A stretch of 64,000 bases of DNA, taken from positions 620,001-684,000 of the forward strand of contig NZ_JTAN02000003.1 in NCBI RefSeq assembly GCF_000949135.2. Direction: 5' to 3'. Below the pieces are notes generated by a model, which was not told where the DNA came from, searched no databases, and saw nothing but the letters and a program-made list of their open reading frames with translations. This document shows, piece after piece, positions 10,221 to 20,569 of this stretch (within the stretch, counting starts at the first letter, position 1; each line of letters starts with the position of its first letter). The position numbers and the translations under genes are program-made. The stretch is from Burkholderia sp. USMB20. GTDB taxonomy: Bacteria > Pseudomonadota > Gammaproteobacteria > Burkholderiales > Burkholderiaceae.

Positions 10221-10303
10221 AACTCCCCGCGGCATGCGTGGCAGCCGGGTCGTGCGACACGGCCGTCACGCAAGGCCCGGCCACGCGCACGACGCGCTGC
10301 CGC

Positions 10304-11638
10304 TCATGCCGCGCGGGCGTGCCGGTTCGGCGGATACGGCAGCCCGAGATGCTCGCGCAGCGTCGCGCCTGCGTAATCGCGCCGGTACACGCCGCGTTCC
10401 TGCAGGATCGGCACGACCCGGGCAGCGAATTCGGCGAACGCGGCGGGCGTGCCGCCGCGTACGATGAAGCCGTCCGTCGCACGCGCGTCGACCCACGCCT
10501 GCAACCCGTCGGCGACCTGCTCGGGCGTGCCCGCGAAACTCGGGCGCGGCGTGGCGGCCTCGAGCGCGACCTCGCGCAGCGTCAGGCCGCGTTCGGCGGC
10601 GTCGCGCTTGATCGAGTCGGTCGTGCTGCGGAACTGGTTGCTGCCGAGGTCGCCGAGGTCGGGAAACGGTGCATCGAGTGCGTACTGCGAGAAATCGTGG
10701 TGATCGAAGTAACGGCCGAGATAGTCGAGCGCGTTGTCGATCGTCACGAGCCGCGCGGTGTCCTGGTATTGCGCTTCGGCGTCGGCGGCCGACGCCGCGA
10801 CGATCACGCTGATGCCCTGGAACACCTTCAGGCTGTCGGGCGCGCGGCCGCGCGCGGCGAGCCGTCGCTGAACGTCCGCGTAGAACGCCTGCGCGAGCGG
10901 GATCGTCTCCTGGCGCGTGTAGATGGCGTCCGCGTGTTCCGCCGCGACGCCCTTGCCGTCGTCCGACGCGCCGGCCTGGAACAGGATCGGGCGACCTTGC
11001 CGCGAGCGGCCGATGTTCAGCGGCCCGGCCACCGAGAAAAACTCGCCGACATGATTCAGCGTGTGCAGCTTGGCCGGATCGAAGAACACGCCGCTTGCCT
11101 TGTCGCGCACGAATGCATCGTCTTCCCACGAATCCCAAAGCCCTTTCGTCACCGTCAGGAATTCCGACGCGATCCGGTAGCGCAGCGCGTGCTCCGGGTG
11201 CGCGCCACGCGAGAAATTCTTCGCTGAACCTTCGAGCGGCGACGTGACGACGTTCCAGCCCGCGCGGCCGTCGCTCAGATGATCGAGGCTCGAGAACTGT
11301 CGCGCGACGGTGAACGGATCGCTGTACGACGTCGACAGCGTGCCGACCAGCCCGATCCGCTCGGTGACGAGCGCGAGCGCCGACAGCAGCGTGAGCGGCT
11401 CGAAGCGGTTCAGGAAATGCGGAATCGACTTCGCGTTGATGTGCAGCCCGTCGGCGACGAACAGCAGGTCGAATTTGGCCGCCTCCGCCTGCCGCGCGAG
11501 CGTGCGGACGAAGTCGACGTTGATGCTCGCGTCGGCGACCGCATCCGGATGGCGCCATGCGGACATGTTGCCGGATGCGCCCTGGATGATGGCGCCGAGA
11601 TGGATCTGGCGGGGAGTAGTGCGGATCGGTTGACTCAT
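10304..11638 (-). CDS. NtaA/SnaA/DszA-type flavin monooxygenase
   Basis: A 444-residue flavin monooxygenase starting at ATG 11638 ([16 protein letters not shown]). It contains [54 protein letters not shown] and [13 protein letters not shown]. The minus frame stays open far upstream of 11638, but that part is antisense-frame noise across the ATPase gene. It is the last gene of the minus-strand operon 18739 to 10304 and follows the importer ATPase after 29 nt, so it probably acts on the solute that importer delivers. It shares high similarity with the convergent gene at 8877-10220. Confidence 0.88.
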   Translation of the reverse strand: MSQPIRTTPRQIHLGAIIQGASGNMSAWRHPDAVADASINVDFVRTLARQAEAAKFDLLFVADGLHINAKSIPHFLNRFEPLTLLSALALVTERIGLVGTLSTSYSDPFTVARQFSSLDHLSDGRAGWNVVTSPLEGSAKNFSRGAHPEHALRYRIASEFLTVTKGLWDSWEDDAFVRDKASGVFFDPAKLHTLNHVGEFFSVAGPLNIGRSRQGRPILFQAGASDDGKGVAAEHADAIYTRQETIPLAQAFYADVQRRLAARGRAPDSLKVFQGISVIVAASAADAEAQYQDTARLVTIDNALDYLGRYFDHHDFSQYALDAPFPDLGDLGSNQFRSTTDSIKRDAAERGLTLREVALEAATPRPSFAGTPEQVADGLQAWVDARATDGFIVRGGTPAAFAEFAARVVPILQERGVYRRDYAGATLREHLGLPYPPNRHARAA

Positions 11639-11667
11639 GGTGGCGGTTCGGTGAGGACGGGCAAGGT

Positions 11668-13349
<1,682 letters not shown>

Positions 13350-13353
<4 letters not shown>

Positions 13354-14219
13354 GCGGCCTCCCGGCGTTCGAAGCGGGCCTGCCAGTAGCCGCCGAGCGC
13401 ATTCACGGCGATCACGGCCGCGGTGATCGCGAGGCCGGGCCACACCGCGATCCACCACGCGTTGTACAGATAGTTGCGGCCCTCGGCGAGCATCAATCCC
13501 CATTCCGCCGCGGGCGGCTGCGGCCCCATGCCGAGGAAGCTCAGTCCCGACGCGCCGATGATCGCGGTGCCCAGTCCGATCGTCGCGAGTACCGGAACCT
13601 GCGCGATCGCGTGCGGCAACACGTGCCGCCACACCAGCACCGCCGGTGCGAGGCCGAGCGTGCGCGCGTGCTCGACATGGCCGGATGCCGCGACGACGAA
13701 GGTCTGCGCACGTACCACGCGTGCGAAGCGCGGCACCGACGCGACGCCGAGCGCGAACACGAGATTGACCGCGCCGGGGCCGGTGAACGAGATCAGCATC
13801 AGCGCGAGCAGCAGGTCGGGGAAGGCGGACACGACGTCGAGCACGCGCGTGATCAGCTCGTCGAGCCAGCCGCGCGCGAGGCCGGCGAACAAACCGAGCA
13901 CGGTGCCGAACACGGTCGCGACGCCGATCGCGGCCGCGCTGATCGACAGCGAGTAGCGGGCGCCGTACACGACCCGCGAGAATACATCGCGGCCGAGCTG
14001 GTCGGTGCCGAGCCAGTGCGCGGCGCTGCTGCCGAGCTGCGCGGACAGCGGATCGGCCGCCAGCGGGTCGTAGTGTGCGAGCCATCCGGGTGCGACGACG
14101 GCAACCACGTTCAGCAGCAGATAGACGGCGGCGAGCGCGAGGCCCGGGTGGCGGCGCAGCCAGCCGGCGGCGCCGGATGGCGCCGGGGCGCGCAACGCGA
14201 GATCGACGGGCGTGGACAT
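13350..14219 (-). CDS. Peptide-type ABC permease, DppC-like
   Basis: A 289-residue inner-membrane permease of the DppC/OppC family: cytoplasmic N-terminus, a helix near 25-45, an N-terminal periplasmic stretch with [24 protein letters not shown] (the conserved DxLGRD motif), then about five helices. The ATPase-docking EAA loop appears as [20 protein letters not shown]. It pairs with the DppB-like permease encoded immediately upstream (13-nt gap) and with the double ATPase downstream (4-nt overlap). The solute may be a peptide, opine or organosulfur compound; the flanking monooxygenases favour the last. Confidence 0.9.
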
Positions 14220-14232
14220 CGAAGCCTCCGGT

Positions 14233-15243
14233 TCAGCGGGCTGCGCGGCGATCGCGCAGCCGGGGATCGATCAGCAGGTACAGCAGGTCGACGGCGGTGC
14301 TGAGCGCGACGTAGATCGCCGCGGACAGGATCGCGATCGCGAGGATCACCGGCATGTCCTTCGACAGCACGGCGTCGACCGTCACCTTGCCGAGGCCGGG
14401 CCGGCCGAACACCTGTTCGGTGATCACCGCGCCGCTCAGCAAGCCGCCGACGAGCCAGCCTGCGAGCGTGACGGCCGGCAGCGCCGCGTGGCGCAGCGCA
14501 TGGCGCACGCGCAGCGCGAGCCCGCCGATGCCCCACGAACGCACCGTGAGCGCGTACGGCTCGTCGAGCGCGCGCTCGATGCCTTGCCGCAGCACGCGGC
14601 CGATCACCGCGCCCTGGGCGAGCCCGAGCGACAGCGCGGGCAGCACGAGCGACGCGAAGCCGCGATCGCCGGCCACCGGGAACAGCTTCAACGTGAAGCT
14701 GAACACGAACAGCAGCATGATGCCGAGCCAGAACGAAGGCGTCGACGCGAGCAGCAGCTCGACGCCGGACGCGGCACGCCCGGCCCAGCGGCGGCCGGCG
14801 GTCAGCACCGCGAGGCCGACCGAGAACGCGATCGTCACGACGAGCGCCGCGCCCGTCAGCTTCAGCGTCGGCCACAGCTGGCCGAGCACGAGCGGCGCGA
14901 CGTCGGTGTTCAGGATGTACGAGCGGCCGAACTCGCCGTGCAGCACGCGCCACAGGTAGTGCGCGTATTGCAGCGGGAGCGGCTCGTCGAGCCCCCATTC
15001 CTGGCGGATCGCCGCTTCGATCTCCGGCGTGCTCAGCTGCTCGCCGATCAGGATGCTCACGATATCGCCCGGTGCGAGATGCACGGCCGCGAACGACAGC
15101 GTGACCGCGGCCCACAGCACGAGCGCGCCGGTCGCGAGCCGCGTCGCGACCGGCGAACGCGGCCAGCGGCGCCAGGCGGCCGGCGATCGTGCGGCCGGCC
15201 GCGTGTCCGGGACGGGGACGGGAGCGGAAGGCGAAGGGTTCAT
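14233..15243 (-). CDS. Peptide-type ABC permease, DppB-like
   Basis: A 336-residue DppB/OppB family permease. ATG 15243 is preceded by AGGAG eight bases upstream, which fixes the start; the frame extends further but only as noise. The first helix lies at about 35-55, followed by HLAPGDIVSILIGEQ and the periplasmic QEWGLDEPLPLQYAHYL block typical of the family, then five more helices and the docking loop YALTVRSWGIGG. It forms the membrane channel with the DppC-like protein. The substrate-binding protein gene ends 59 nt upstream. Confidence 0.9.
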   Translation of the reverse strand: MNPSPSAPVPVPDTRPAARSPAAWRRWPRSPVATRLATGALVLWAAVTLSFAAVHLAPGDIVSILIGEQLSTPEIEAAIRQEWGLDEPLPLQYAHYLWRVLHGEFGRSYILNTDVAPLVLGQLWPTLKLTGAALVVTIAFSVGLAVLTAGRRWAGRAASGVELLLASTPSFWLGIMLLFVFSFTLKLFPVAGDRGFASLVLPALSLGLAQGAVIGRVLRQGIERALDEPYALTVRSWGIGGLALRVRHALRHAALPAVTLAGWLVGGLLSGAVITEQVFGRPGLGKVTVDAVLSKDMPVILAIAILSAAIYVALSTAVDLLYLLIDPRLRDRRAAR

Positions 15244-15302
15244 GTGAAATCTCCTGTCGGTTCGGCGCGGTGTGCGGGGCGACGCGGTCGACGCGCGCCC
15301 GC

Positions 15303-16943
15303 TTACTTCTTCACCCACACGTCGTACGGGTTCTCGGGCATCTGCGCGAACGAGCGGAAGCGCAGCCCCTGGACCGCCTTCGCGGCGGCGATCTGGTCTT
15401 CGGGCTCGTACAGCGGCACCGCGTACGCCTGCTCGTTGAGCGCGAAGTGCTGCAGCTCGCCGTACAGCTTCCTGCGTTCCGCGACGTTCTGCGTGCGCGC
15501 GGCCGCCTGCAGCCAGCGGGTCAGCTCGGGCGCCGCGGCACGGCTGTAGTTCAGCGCGCCGCCGCGATCGACGGGCAGGTAGTGGCCTTCGATGTCGATG
15601 CCGTCCGGCGGCGTGTTCGAGTTCGCGATCGAGCCGAACTTGCCGCTCTTGCGCGCTTCGACGTACGTGCCGTCGTCGACGTACTGGATCTTCAGGTCGA
15701 CGCCGAGTCGCTGCCGTGCCTGCGCCTGCAGTGCCTGCAGCAGCACGTCGCGCTGGTCGCGCACCGTCGCCTGCGCCTGGATCACCGCGATCGTCAGCCG
15801 TTCGCCGTTCTTCGTGCGGTAGCCGCCGCTGTCGCGGACGTTCCAGCCGGCTTCGTCCAGCAGCTGATTCGCGAGCTTCGGATTGTTGCCGTAGGTCTTC
15901 TCGATCGACGCGTCGTAGAACGGATCGATCGGCGACGTGACGCCCCATGCGCGCGTGCGTTCGCCGCGATAGATCGACTGCACGATGCCGCTGGTGTCGA
16001 GCCCTTCGAGCAGCGCGCGGCGCACTTTCACGTCCTGCGTGGGACCGTACGCGACATTCAGGAACAGCGAATAGGGCGTGCCGGTGTTCAGCGCGCGGCG
16101 GTAGGTGAAATCGGCGTTCTTGCGGATCAGCGCCGCGTCGTTGCCCGACACGCCTTCGATCACGTCGACCTGGCCCGACAGCAGCGCGCCGGTGCGTACC
16201 GACGATTCGGGCAGGAACCGGTAGACGACCCGGTCGAGATACGCGGGGCCCTGGTGACCCGCCGTCGGCGGCGCCCAGCGATAGTCGGGATTCTTCGCGA
16301 ACTCGATTTCCTGCCCTTTCACGTAGCGGCGCAGGATGAACGGGCCGGTGCCCGCGATATCGGTGCCGCCCGACTTCAGGCTTGGCCGCTCGAACGCGTT
16401 CGGCGACAGCAGCGGCAGCCGGCCGGCGAACGTCAGGAACGGCGCATACGGCGCGTCGAGCGTGATCGCGACCGTGCGCTCGTCGGGCGTCTTCACGTCC
16501 GCGACGTGCGAGATCAGCCGCGCGAGCTGGCTGCCGGCCGAGTACGACAGTTCGCGCGCATTCAGGAAGTTGCGGGCGACGGCCTTCGCGTCGAACGGCG
16601 CGCCGTCGGTGAACTTCACGCCGTCGCGCAGCGTGAACGTGTAGGTCTTGCCGTCGGCGGAAACCTTGTAGCCGGTCGCGAGCCACGGCACGTAGCTGCC
16701 GTCCGGCTTCTGCGCGAGCAGGCTTTCGTACGCGTTGCGCAGCAGCAGCTCGACCTTGTCCTGGCCGTTCAGTTGCGGATTCAGCGTGCGCGGCTCCGTC
16801 TCGACGCCCCAGGTCAGCGTGCCGCCGGAGACGGGCGTGCCCTGTGCGAAGGCCGCGTACGGCAACGCGAGCGCGAGCAGCACTGCGGCCGAAGCGGTGC
16901 GGCGCGAAGCGCGGAGAGTGGAATCCGGAAATGCGAATGTCAT
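15303..16943 (-). CDS. Peptide-type ABC substrate-binding protein (SBP_bac_5)
   Basis: A 546-residue periplasmic binding protein. Residues 1-33 form a Sec signal peptide ending AAFAQ. The mature part has GTLTWGVETEPRTLNPQ, YESLLAQKPDGSYVPWLA, YTFTLRDGVKFTDGAPFDA and FLNVAYGPTQDVKVRRAL, the usual blocks of DppA/OppA-like cluster C proteins. It captures the solute for the permease and ATPase genes that follow. It lies 63 nt after the acetyltransferase gene in the same operon. There is no lipobox, so it should be soluble in the periplasm. Ligand unknown. Confidence 0.9.
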   Translation of the reverse strand: MTFAFPDSTLRASRRTASAAVLLALALPYAAFAQGTPVSGGTLTWGVETEPRTLNPQLNGQDKVELLLRNAYESLLAQKPDGSYVPWLATGYKVSADGKTYTFTLRDGVKFTDGAPFDAKAVARNFLNARELSYSAGSQLARLISHVADVKTPDERTVAITLDAPYAPFLTFAGRLPLLSPNAFERPSLKSGGTDIAGTGPFILRRYVKGQEIEFAKNPDYRWAPPTAGHQGPAYLDRVVYRFLPESSVRTGALLSGQVDVIEGVSGNDAALIRKNADFTYRRALNTGTPYSLFLNVAYGPTQDVKVRRALLEGLDTSGIVQSIYRGERTRAWGVTSPIDPFYDASIEKTYGNNPKLANQLLDEAGWNVRDSGGYRTKNGERLTIAVIQAQATVRDQRDVLLQALQAQARQRLGVDLKIQYVDDGTYVEARKSGKFGSIANSNTPPDGIDIEGHYLPVDRGGALNYSRAAAPELTRWLQAAARTQNVAERRKLYGELQHFALNEQAYAVPLYEPEDQIAAAKAVQGLRFRSFAQMPENPYDVWVKK

Positions 16944-17006
16944 GCGTGGAAGCCTTTCACGAAGGAGGTAGCAGGGGGTGGTGTGCGAAGCCCGGCGGAC
17001 GGGGCG

Positions 17007-17582
17007 TCACGCGTTCGCGTGGAGCGGCGCGCCGTGCGCGTTGGTATCGTCCGCCGCCGGGTCCAGACAGAGATCCGGGATCAGGATTTTGCGCAGCCAG
17101 ACGAGCGGCGTGCCGAGCGCGTTCGTCGAGCGATCGAACGGCACGTAGCCATTGCGTTCGTAGTACGGCTGCAGCCACGGATGGTTGGTCGCGGTCGCGA
17201 GACAGGTCGCGGGTGCCTTGAGCTGCGCCGCGAGGAACTGCGTCTCGACGTGCGCGAGCAGCGCGTGTCCGAATCCCCGCCGCTTGAGCGCGGGGGCGAC
17301 CGCGAACCAGTGCAGGAACGGATAGGGCGTGCGATGGCGTTCGCCGGATACCCACGGAAACCGCACGGTCAACGTGGCCGCGAGGGTCGGACGGCCTTCC
17401 GGTGTCGCGTGCTCGAGCACGAACGTGGTTTCGCGCGCGACGGTCTGCGCGACGCGTTCGATCGGCGAGCGCGTGATCGTGAAATGCACGCCCTGCGGCA
17501 CGAGCGGCGCATACGCATCCTGCAGCAGCGCATAAAGGGCCGGCACGTCGGCGGCGCCGGCGATGCGGATCGTATCGGTCAT
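17007..17582 (-). CDS. GNAT-family N-acetyltransferase
   Basis: A 191-residue GNAT protein. The acetyl-CoA binding signature is seen as LKRRGFGHALLAHVETQF, preceded by the beta-strand PYPFLHWFAVAPAL and followed by PYYERNGYVPFDR near the C-terminal third. It transfers an acetyl group from acetyl-CoA to an amine; GNAT genes in similar loci may acetylate the amino group of an imported amino-organosulfur compound or detoxify it, but this is inference. Its ATG overlaps the stop of the upstream monooxygenase by four bases (17579-17582), so the two are coupled. Confidence 0.85.
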   Translation of the reverse strand: MTDTIRIAGAADVPALYALLQDAYAPLVPQGVHFTITRSPIERVAQTVARETTFVLEHATPEGRPTLAATLTVRFPWVSGERHRTPYPFLHWFAVAPALKRRGFGHALLAHVETQFLAAQLKAPATCLATATNHPWLQPYYERNGYVPFDRSTNALGTPLVWLRKILIPDLCLDPAADDTNAHGAPLHANA

Positions 17583-18739
17583 CGCGCGGTGCCCTCGAAG
17601 TCGGGTTGCCGTGCCGTCGTGCGCTCGCGCGAACCGCGCGCATCGGGCTGGTGCCGCGCCGCCGCGCCGCGCTCGTCGGCCGACGCGCCGGCCAGCAGCC
17701 GCAGCGACGCAATTCGCGGTGCGGCATCGGCGAGCGGCGTGTCGACGATGAATTCGGCAACGCCGTGGCGGCGATGCAATGCATCCAGTTCATGCAGCAC
17801 GTCGTCGCGCGTGCCGTGCACGATCCGCGTTTCGCGCGGATCGATCCGGTGCGGGCCGCCGCCGGCCTGGCGGAGGTAGGCATGCGCCTGTTCGAGGCTG
17901 CCGACGTTGACGGCGGGCGTGTCGCCCACCTGCACGCGAAAGCCCTGATGTCCGTGCGCGAGTTGCGTGGCGGCGTCACGGGTTGCCGCGACGATCGCGG
18001 AGACCGCGAGCAGCGGCGTGCGGCCGCCGGACGCGCTTCGATACGCGTCGAACGTGCGTTCGAGATCCGTTGCGGACGCATTCAGGTGCGACGCATAGAC
18101 GAATGCCCAGCCGAGCCGTGCGGCGAGTTCCGCGCTTTGCACGCTCGCACCGAGCAGGAACGGTCGTGCGGGTACGGGCGGCAGCGGCGTCGCGTGCGGT
18201 GTCGCGCTGTCCGCGTCCGATGTGTCCGATGCGTCGGGCTGTGTGCCGTCGTGTCGAAGATGACGATTCAGCGCGTCGGCCAGATCGGCGAACGACGCGC
18301 GCCGGGCCGGATCGTAGCCGGCCTGCAGCGCGCGCGTCGACAGCGGCAGGCCGCCCGGCGCCTTGCCGATACCGAGATCGACGCGGCCCGGTGCGAGCGA
18401 CGCGAGCAGGTTGAAGTTTTCGGCGATCTTGTACGGACTGTAGTGCTGCAGCATCACGCCGCCCGAGCCGACGCGGATGCGCCGCGTATGCGCGAGCACG
18501 TGCGCGATCAGGATCTCCGGCGACGGGCACGCGAGCGCGGCGGTGTCGTGATGCTCGGCGAGCCAGTAGCGGTGATAGCCGGCGGTGTCGGCGAAGCGCG
18601 CGAGCGATACGCTGCGCGCCAGCGCGTCGGCGGCCGTTTCTCCCGGCGCGACCGGGCTCTTGTCGAGCACGCTCACGCGGAACGGCAACGCGGACAGAGC
18701 GGACGAATCGGAGTCGGAGCGGATGGCGTCGAACGTCAT
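17579..18739 (-). CDS. LLM-class FMN-dependent oxidoreductase, MsnO8-like
   Basis: A 386-residue luciferase-like oxidoreductase, the first gene of the minus-strand operon. [48 protein letters not shown] and [15 protein letters not shown] match the MsnO8-type subgroup and the paralogue at 592-1593. It is about 50 residues longer, with a Ser/Asp-rich N-terminus and an Ala/Thr/Asp-rich insertion near residue 170. FMNH2 must come from elsewhere. A promoter-like pair lies upstream (18795-18824, minus strand), within the 271-nt divergent control region shared with the plus-strand operon. Confidence 0.87.
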   Translation of the reverse strand: MTFDAIRSDSDSSALSALPFRVSVLDKSPVAPGETAADALARSVSLARFADTAGYHRYWLAEHHDTAALACPSPEILIAHVLAHTRRIRVGSGGVMLQHYSPYKIAENFNLLASLAPGRVDLGIGKAPGGLPLSTRALQAGYDPARRASFADLADALNRHLRHDGTQPDASDTSDADSATPHATPLPPVPARPFLLGASVQSAELAARLGWAFVYASHLNASATDLERTFDAYRSASGGRTPLLAVSAIVAATRDAATQLAHGHQGFRVQVGDTPAVNVGSLEQAHAYLRQAGGGPHRIDPRETRIVHGTRDDVLHELDALHRRHGVAEFIVDTPLADAAPRIASLRLLAGASADERGAAARHQPDARGSRERTTARQPDFEGTAR

Positions 18740-18794
18740 GATGAAGCGACCGGCGCGAGTCGAAGCGGCCTGATCAACGGGTTTGGCATGCCGA

Positions 18795-18824
18795 ATTATT
18801 TTGCGCCGCCGTTCGCACGGTCAA
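18795..18824 (-). promoter_or_regulatory. Candidate sigma-70-type promoter for the minus-strand operon
   Basis: Read on the minus strand, TTGACC (18824-18819) is followed after 18 nt by AATAAT (18800-18795), about 55 nt upstream of ATG 18739. The surrounding DNA is unusually AT-rich for this window. It would drive the operon 18739 to 10304. Confidence 0.45.
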
Positions 18825-18835
18825 ACAATCAAGAA

Positions 18836-18859
18836 GAATATCGAAAGCCGAAAATATTC
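18836..18859. promoter_or_regulatory. Inverted repeat GAATAT-N12-ATATTC in the divergent control region
   Basis: Six-base perfect arms at 18836-18841 and 18854-18859 lie between the two divergent monooxygenase operons and just upstream of the minus-strand promoter candidate. Position and symmetry suit a dimeric regulator controlling both directions. The identity of that regulator (for example a CysB/SsuR-type LysR protein of sulfur limitation) is inference. Confidence 0.4.
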
Positions 18860-19010
18860 GTTCCGGCCGACCGGGGCGCTTGCGTTATGGTCGGTGGCTG
18901 CGCGCCCCGCGGCGCGTTCCCGGCGCATGCGGGACGGTCCGGCGCGAGCGTGCTCGCCGTCGCGATGCCGGCATGCGGCCGCCGATCAAACGGAATCACG
19001 AGGAGTGCAG

Positions 19011-19082
19011 ATGAACGATCCACGCGAACGAAACGCGACGCGCAGCGCACGCCATCGCGCGACGAGCGGAGCCGCGTCATGA
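19011..19082 (+). CDS. Putative 23-residue leader peptide coupled to the next gene
   Basis: An ATG at 19011 has a strong Shine-Dalgarno (AGGAG at 19001-19005, five-base spacing) and opens a 23-codon frame (MNDPRERNATRSARHRATSG, then AAS). Its stop TGA (19080-19082) overlaps the ATG of the monooxygenase gene (19079-19081) as ATGA. The downstream ATG itself has only a weak ribosome site, so translation of the enzyme probably depends on reading the leader. The peptide is rich in Arg (five) and has no Cys, so a simple cysteine attenuator is unlikely. Alternatively it is just an upstream initiation site for a frame-shifted product. Confidence 0.45.
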   Translation: MNDPRERNATRSARHRATSGAAS

Positions 19083-20386
19083 GCGGCGCACGCAGACGAC
19101 TGAAGACGCTCGTCGGCGCGGCGAGCGTGCTGTACGCACCCGGCGACCCGGATGTCGCGCACGGTGTGCGGCGCGCGGCGTCGCTCGCACGCAAGGCGGA
19201 GGCCGAGAAGATCACCGGCCTCTTTACCGCCGACCTGCTGCAGGCCGATGCGGCCGGCCTCGCCGGCACCACCGGCAGCCAGGAGCCGATCGTCGCGCTG
19301 GCCGCGCTGAGCCAGGCGACCTCGGCGATCGGGCTCGTCGCGACGGTATCGACCACGTATCACCATCCGTACAACCTCGCGCGGCTGATCGGCACGCTCG
19401 ATCACGTGAGCGGCGGGCGGGCCGCGTGGAACGCGGTCACGTCGTCGGTCGGCGAGGAGAATTTCGGCGATGCGGCGCTGCCCGACCCCGAACGGCGTTA
19501 CGCACGGGCGGCCGAATTCGTCGAAGTCGTCAACGCGCTGTTCGATGCGAACGATCCGGGCGCGACGCGGCGCGCTCAGGGCGGCGGCATTTCGGTCGAC
19601 CCGCGCAAGCTCGGCGCGATCGACTACCACGGCGAGCACTTCCAGGTGCAGGGCCCGCTGAACGTGCCGCCGTCGCCGCAGCGCAGGCCGGTGCTGTTTC
19701 AGGCCGGGCAGTCGGCCGGCGGCGTAGCGCTTGGCGCGCGGTACGCGGAGGTCGTCTACACGTCTCAGCCGACGCACGACGACGCGCGCGCGTTCGTCGC
19801 CGCGCTGCATCGGCAGGCCGCCGCATTCGGCCGCGGCGACCGGCTGCCGCTCGTGATGAACTCGTTTCATTCGGTGATCGGCGAATCCGATGCCGACGTC
19901 GCGCGACGGTTGCGCGACAAGCATGAACGCATCGATTACGAACAAGGCAGGCTGAAGCTCGCCGACATGCTCGGCGGCGTCGTCGACCTGCGCGGCCTGC
20001 CGCTCGACCAGCCGTTGCCGGCGTCGCTGCTGCCGGCCATCGACAGCGTGCATCGCCGGCGCGGGCGGGTTGCGATCTTCGTCGGCTATGCGCGCCAGCG
20101 GCTGACGCTGCGCGAGCTGATCGTCCGCGCCCAGGAGACCGGCCACTGGTTCGTCGCCGGCACGCCCGAACAGCTCGCCGACGCGATCGAGGCGCGCTAT
20201 CGCGCGGGGCTCGTCGACGTGCTGTCGCTGCACGGGCTCGGCCAGCCCGACCAGGAAGACCTGCTGCTCAACGGCTTGCTGCCCGAGTTGCGGCGTCGCG
20301 ACCTGCTCGATACCGACTACGTGGGCGGCGATTTCCGCGCGAACCTGGAGCTGCCGGCTTTGCAGCGCGAAACGGCGCTGGCGTGA
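19079..20386 (+). CDS. NtaA/SnaA/DszA-type flavin monooxygenase
   Basis: A 435-residue two-component flavin monooxygenase, first enzyme of the plus-strand operon. Family blocks include ITGLFTADLLQAD (about 44-56), GLVATVSTTYHHPYNLARL, SGGRAAWNAVTSS, HYARAAEF-like RRYARAAEFVEVV and [13 protein letters not shown]. It is distinct from the 1638/8877/10304 trio, with AAWNAVTSSV replacing GWNVVTSPL, so it likely has another substrate. The start at 19079 sits in the ATGA overlap with the leader frame; the open frame to its left carries no family resemblance. An amino-acid-type binding protein gene follows after 183 nt. Confidence 0.87.
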   Translation: MSGARRRLKTLVGAASVLYAPGDPDVAHGVRRAASLARKAEAEKITGLFTADLLQADAAGLAGTTGSQEPIVALAALSQATSAIGLVATVSTTYHHPYNLARLIGTLDHVSGGRAAWNAVTSSVGEENFGDAALPDPERRYARAAEFVEVVNALFDANDPGATRRAQGGGISVDPRKLGAIDYHGEHFQVQGPLNVPPSPQRRPVLFQAGQSAGGVALGARYAEVVYTSQPTHDDARAFVAALHRQAAAFGRGDRLPLVMNSFHSVIGESDADVARRLRDKHERIDYEQGRLKLADMLGGVVDLRGLPLDQPLPASLLPAIDSVHRRRGRVAIFVGYARQRLTLRELIVRAQETGHWFVAGTPEQLADAIEARYRAGLVDVLSLHGLGQPDQEDLLLNGLLPELRRRDLLDTDYVGGDFRANLELPALQRETALA

Positions 20387-20482
20387 GCGGGCGAACGGCC
20401 GAACGGTGCACCGTGCTTCGCGTTCGGCGGTGCGCCGTTGCGCCATATCGCGCAATCAGATATCCATCGAAAAAATAACCAT

Positions 20483-20511
20483 TTGGTACACGCTTGCGCG
20501 CGCTTTACAGT
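20483..20511 (+). promoter_or_regulatory. Candidate sigma-70-type promoter upstream of the SBP gene
   Basis: TTGGTA (20483-20488), a 17-nt spacer and TACAGT (20506-20511) lie about 60 nt ahead of ATG 20570, with an A-rich stretch (20467-20478) just upstream that could be an activator site. It suggests that the SBP-permease genes can be transcribed separately from the monooxygenase gene before them. Confidence 0.5.
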
Positions 20512-20569
20512 CTGGCCTCCTGCCGGCTGCAACGCCGGTCGTTTCGACGTTATTTCAGAAATGCGCCAC

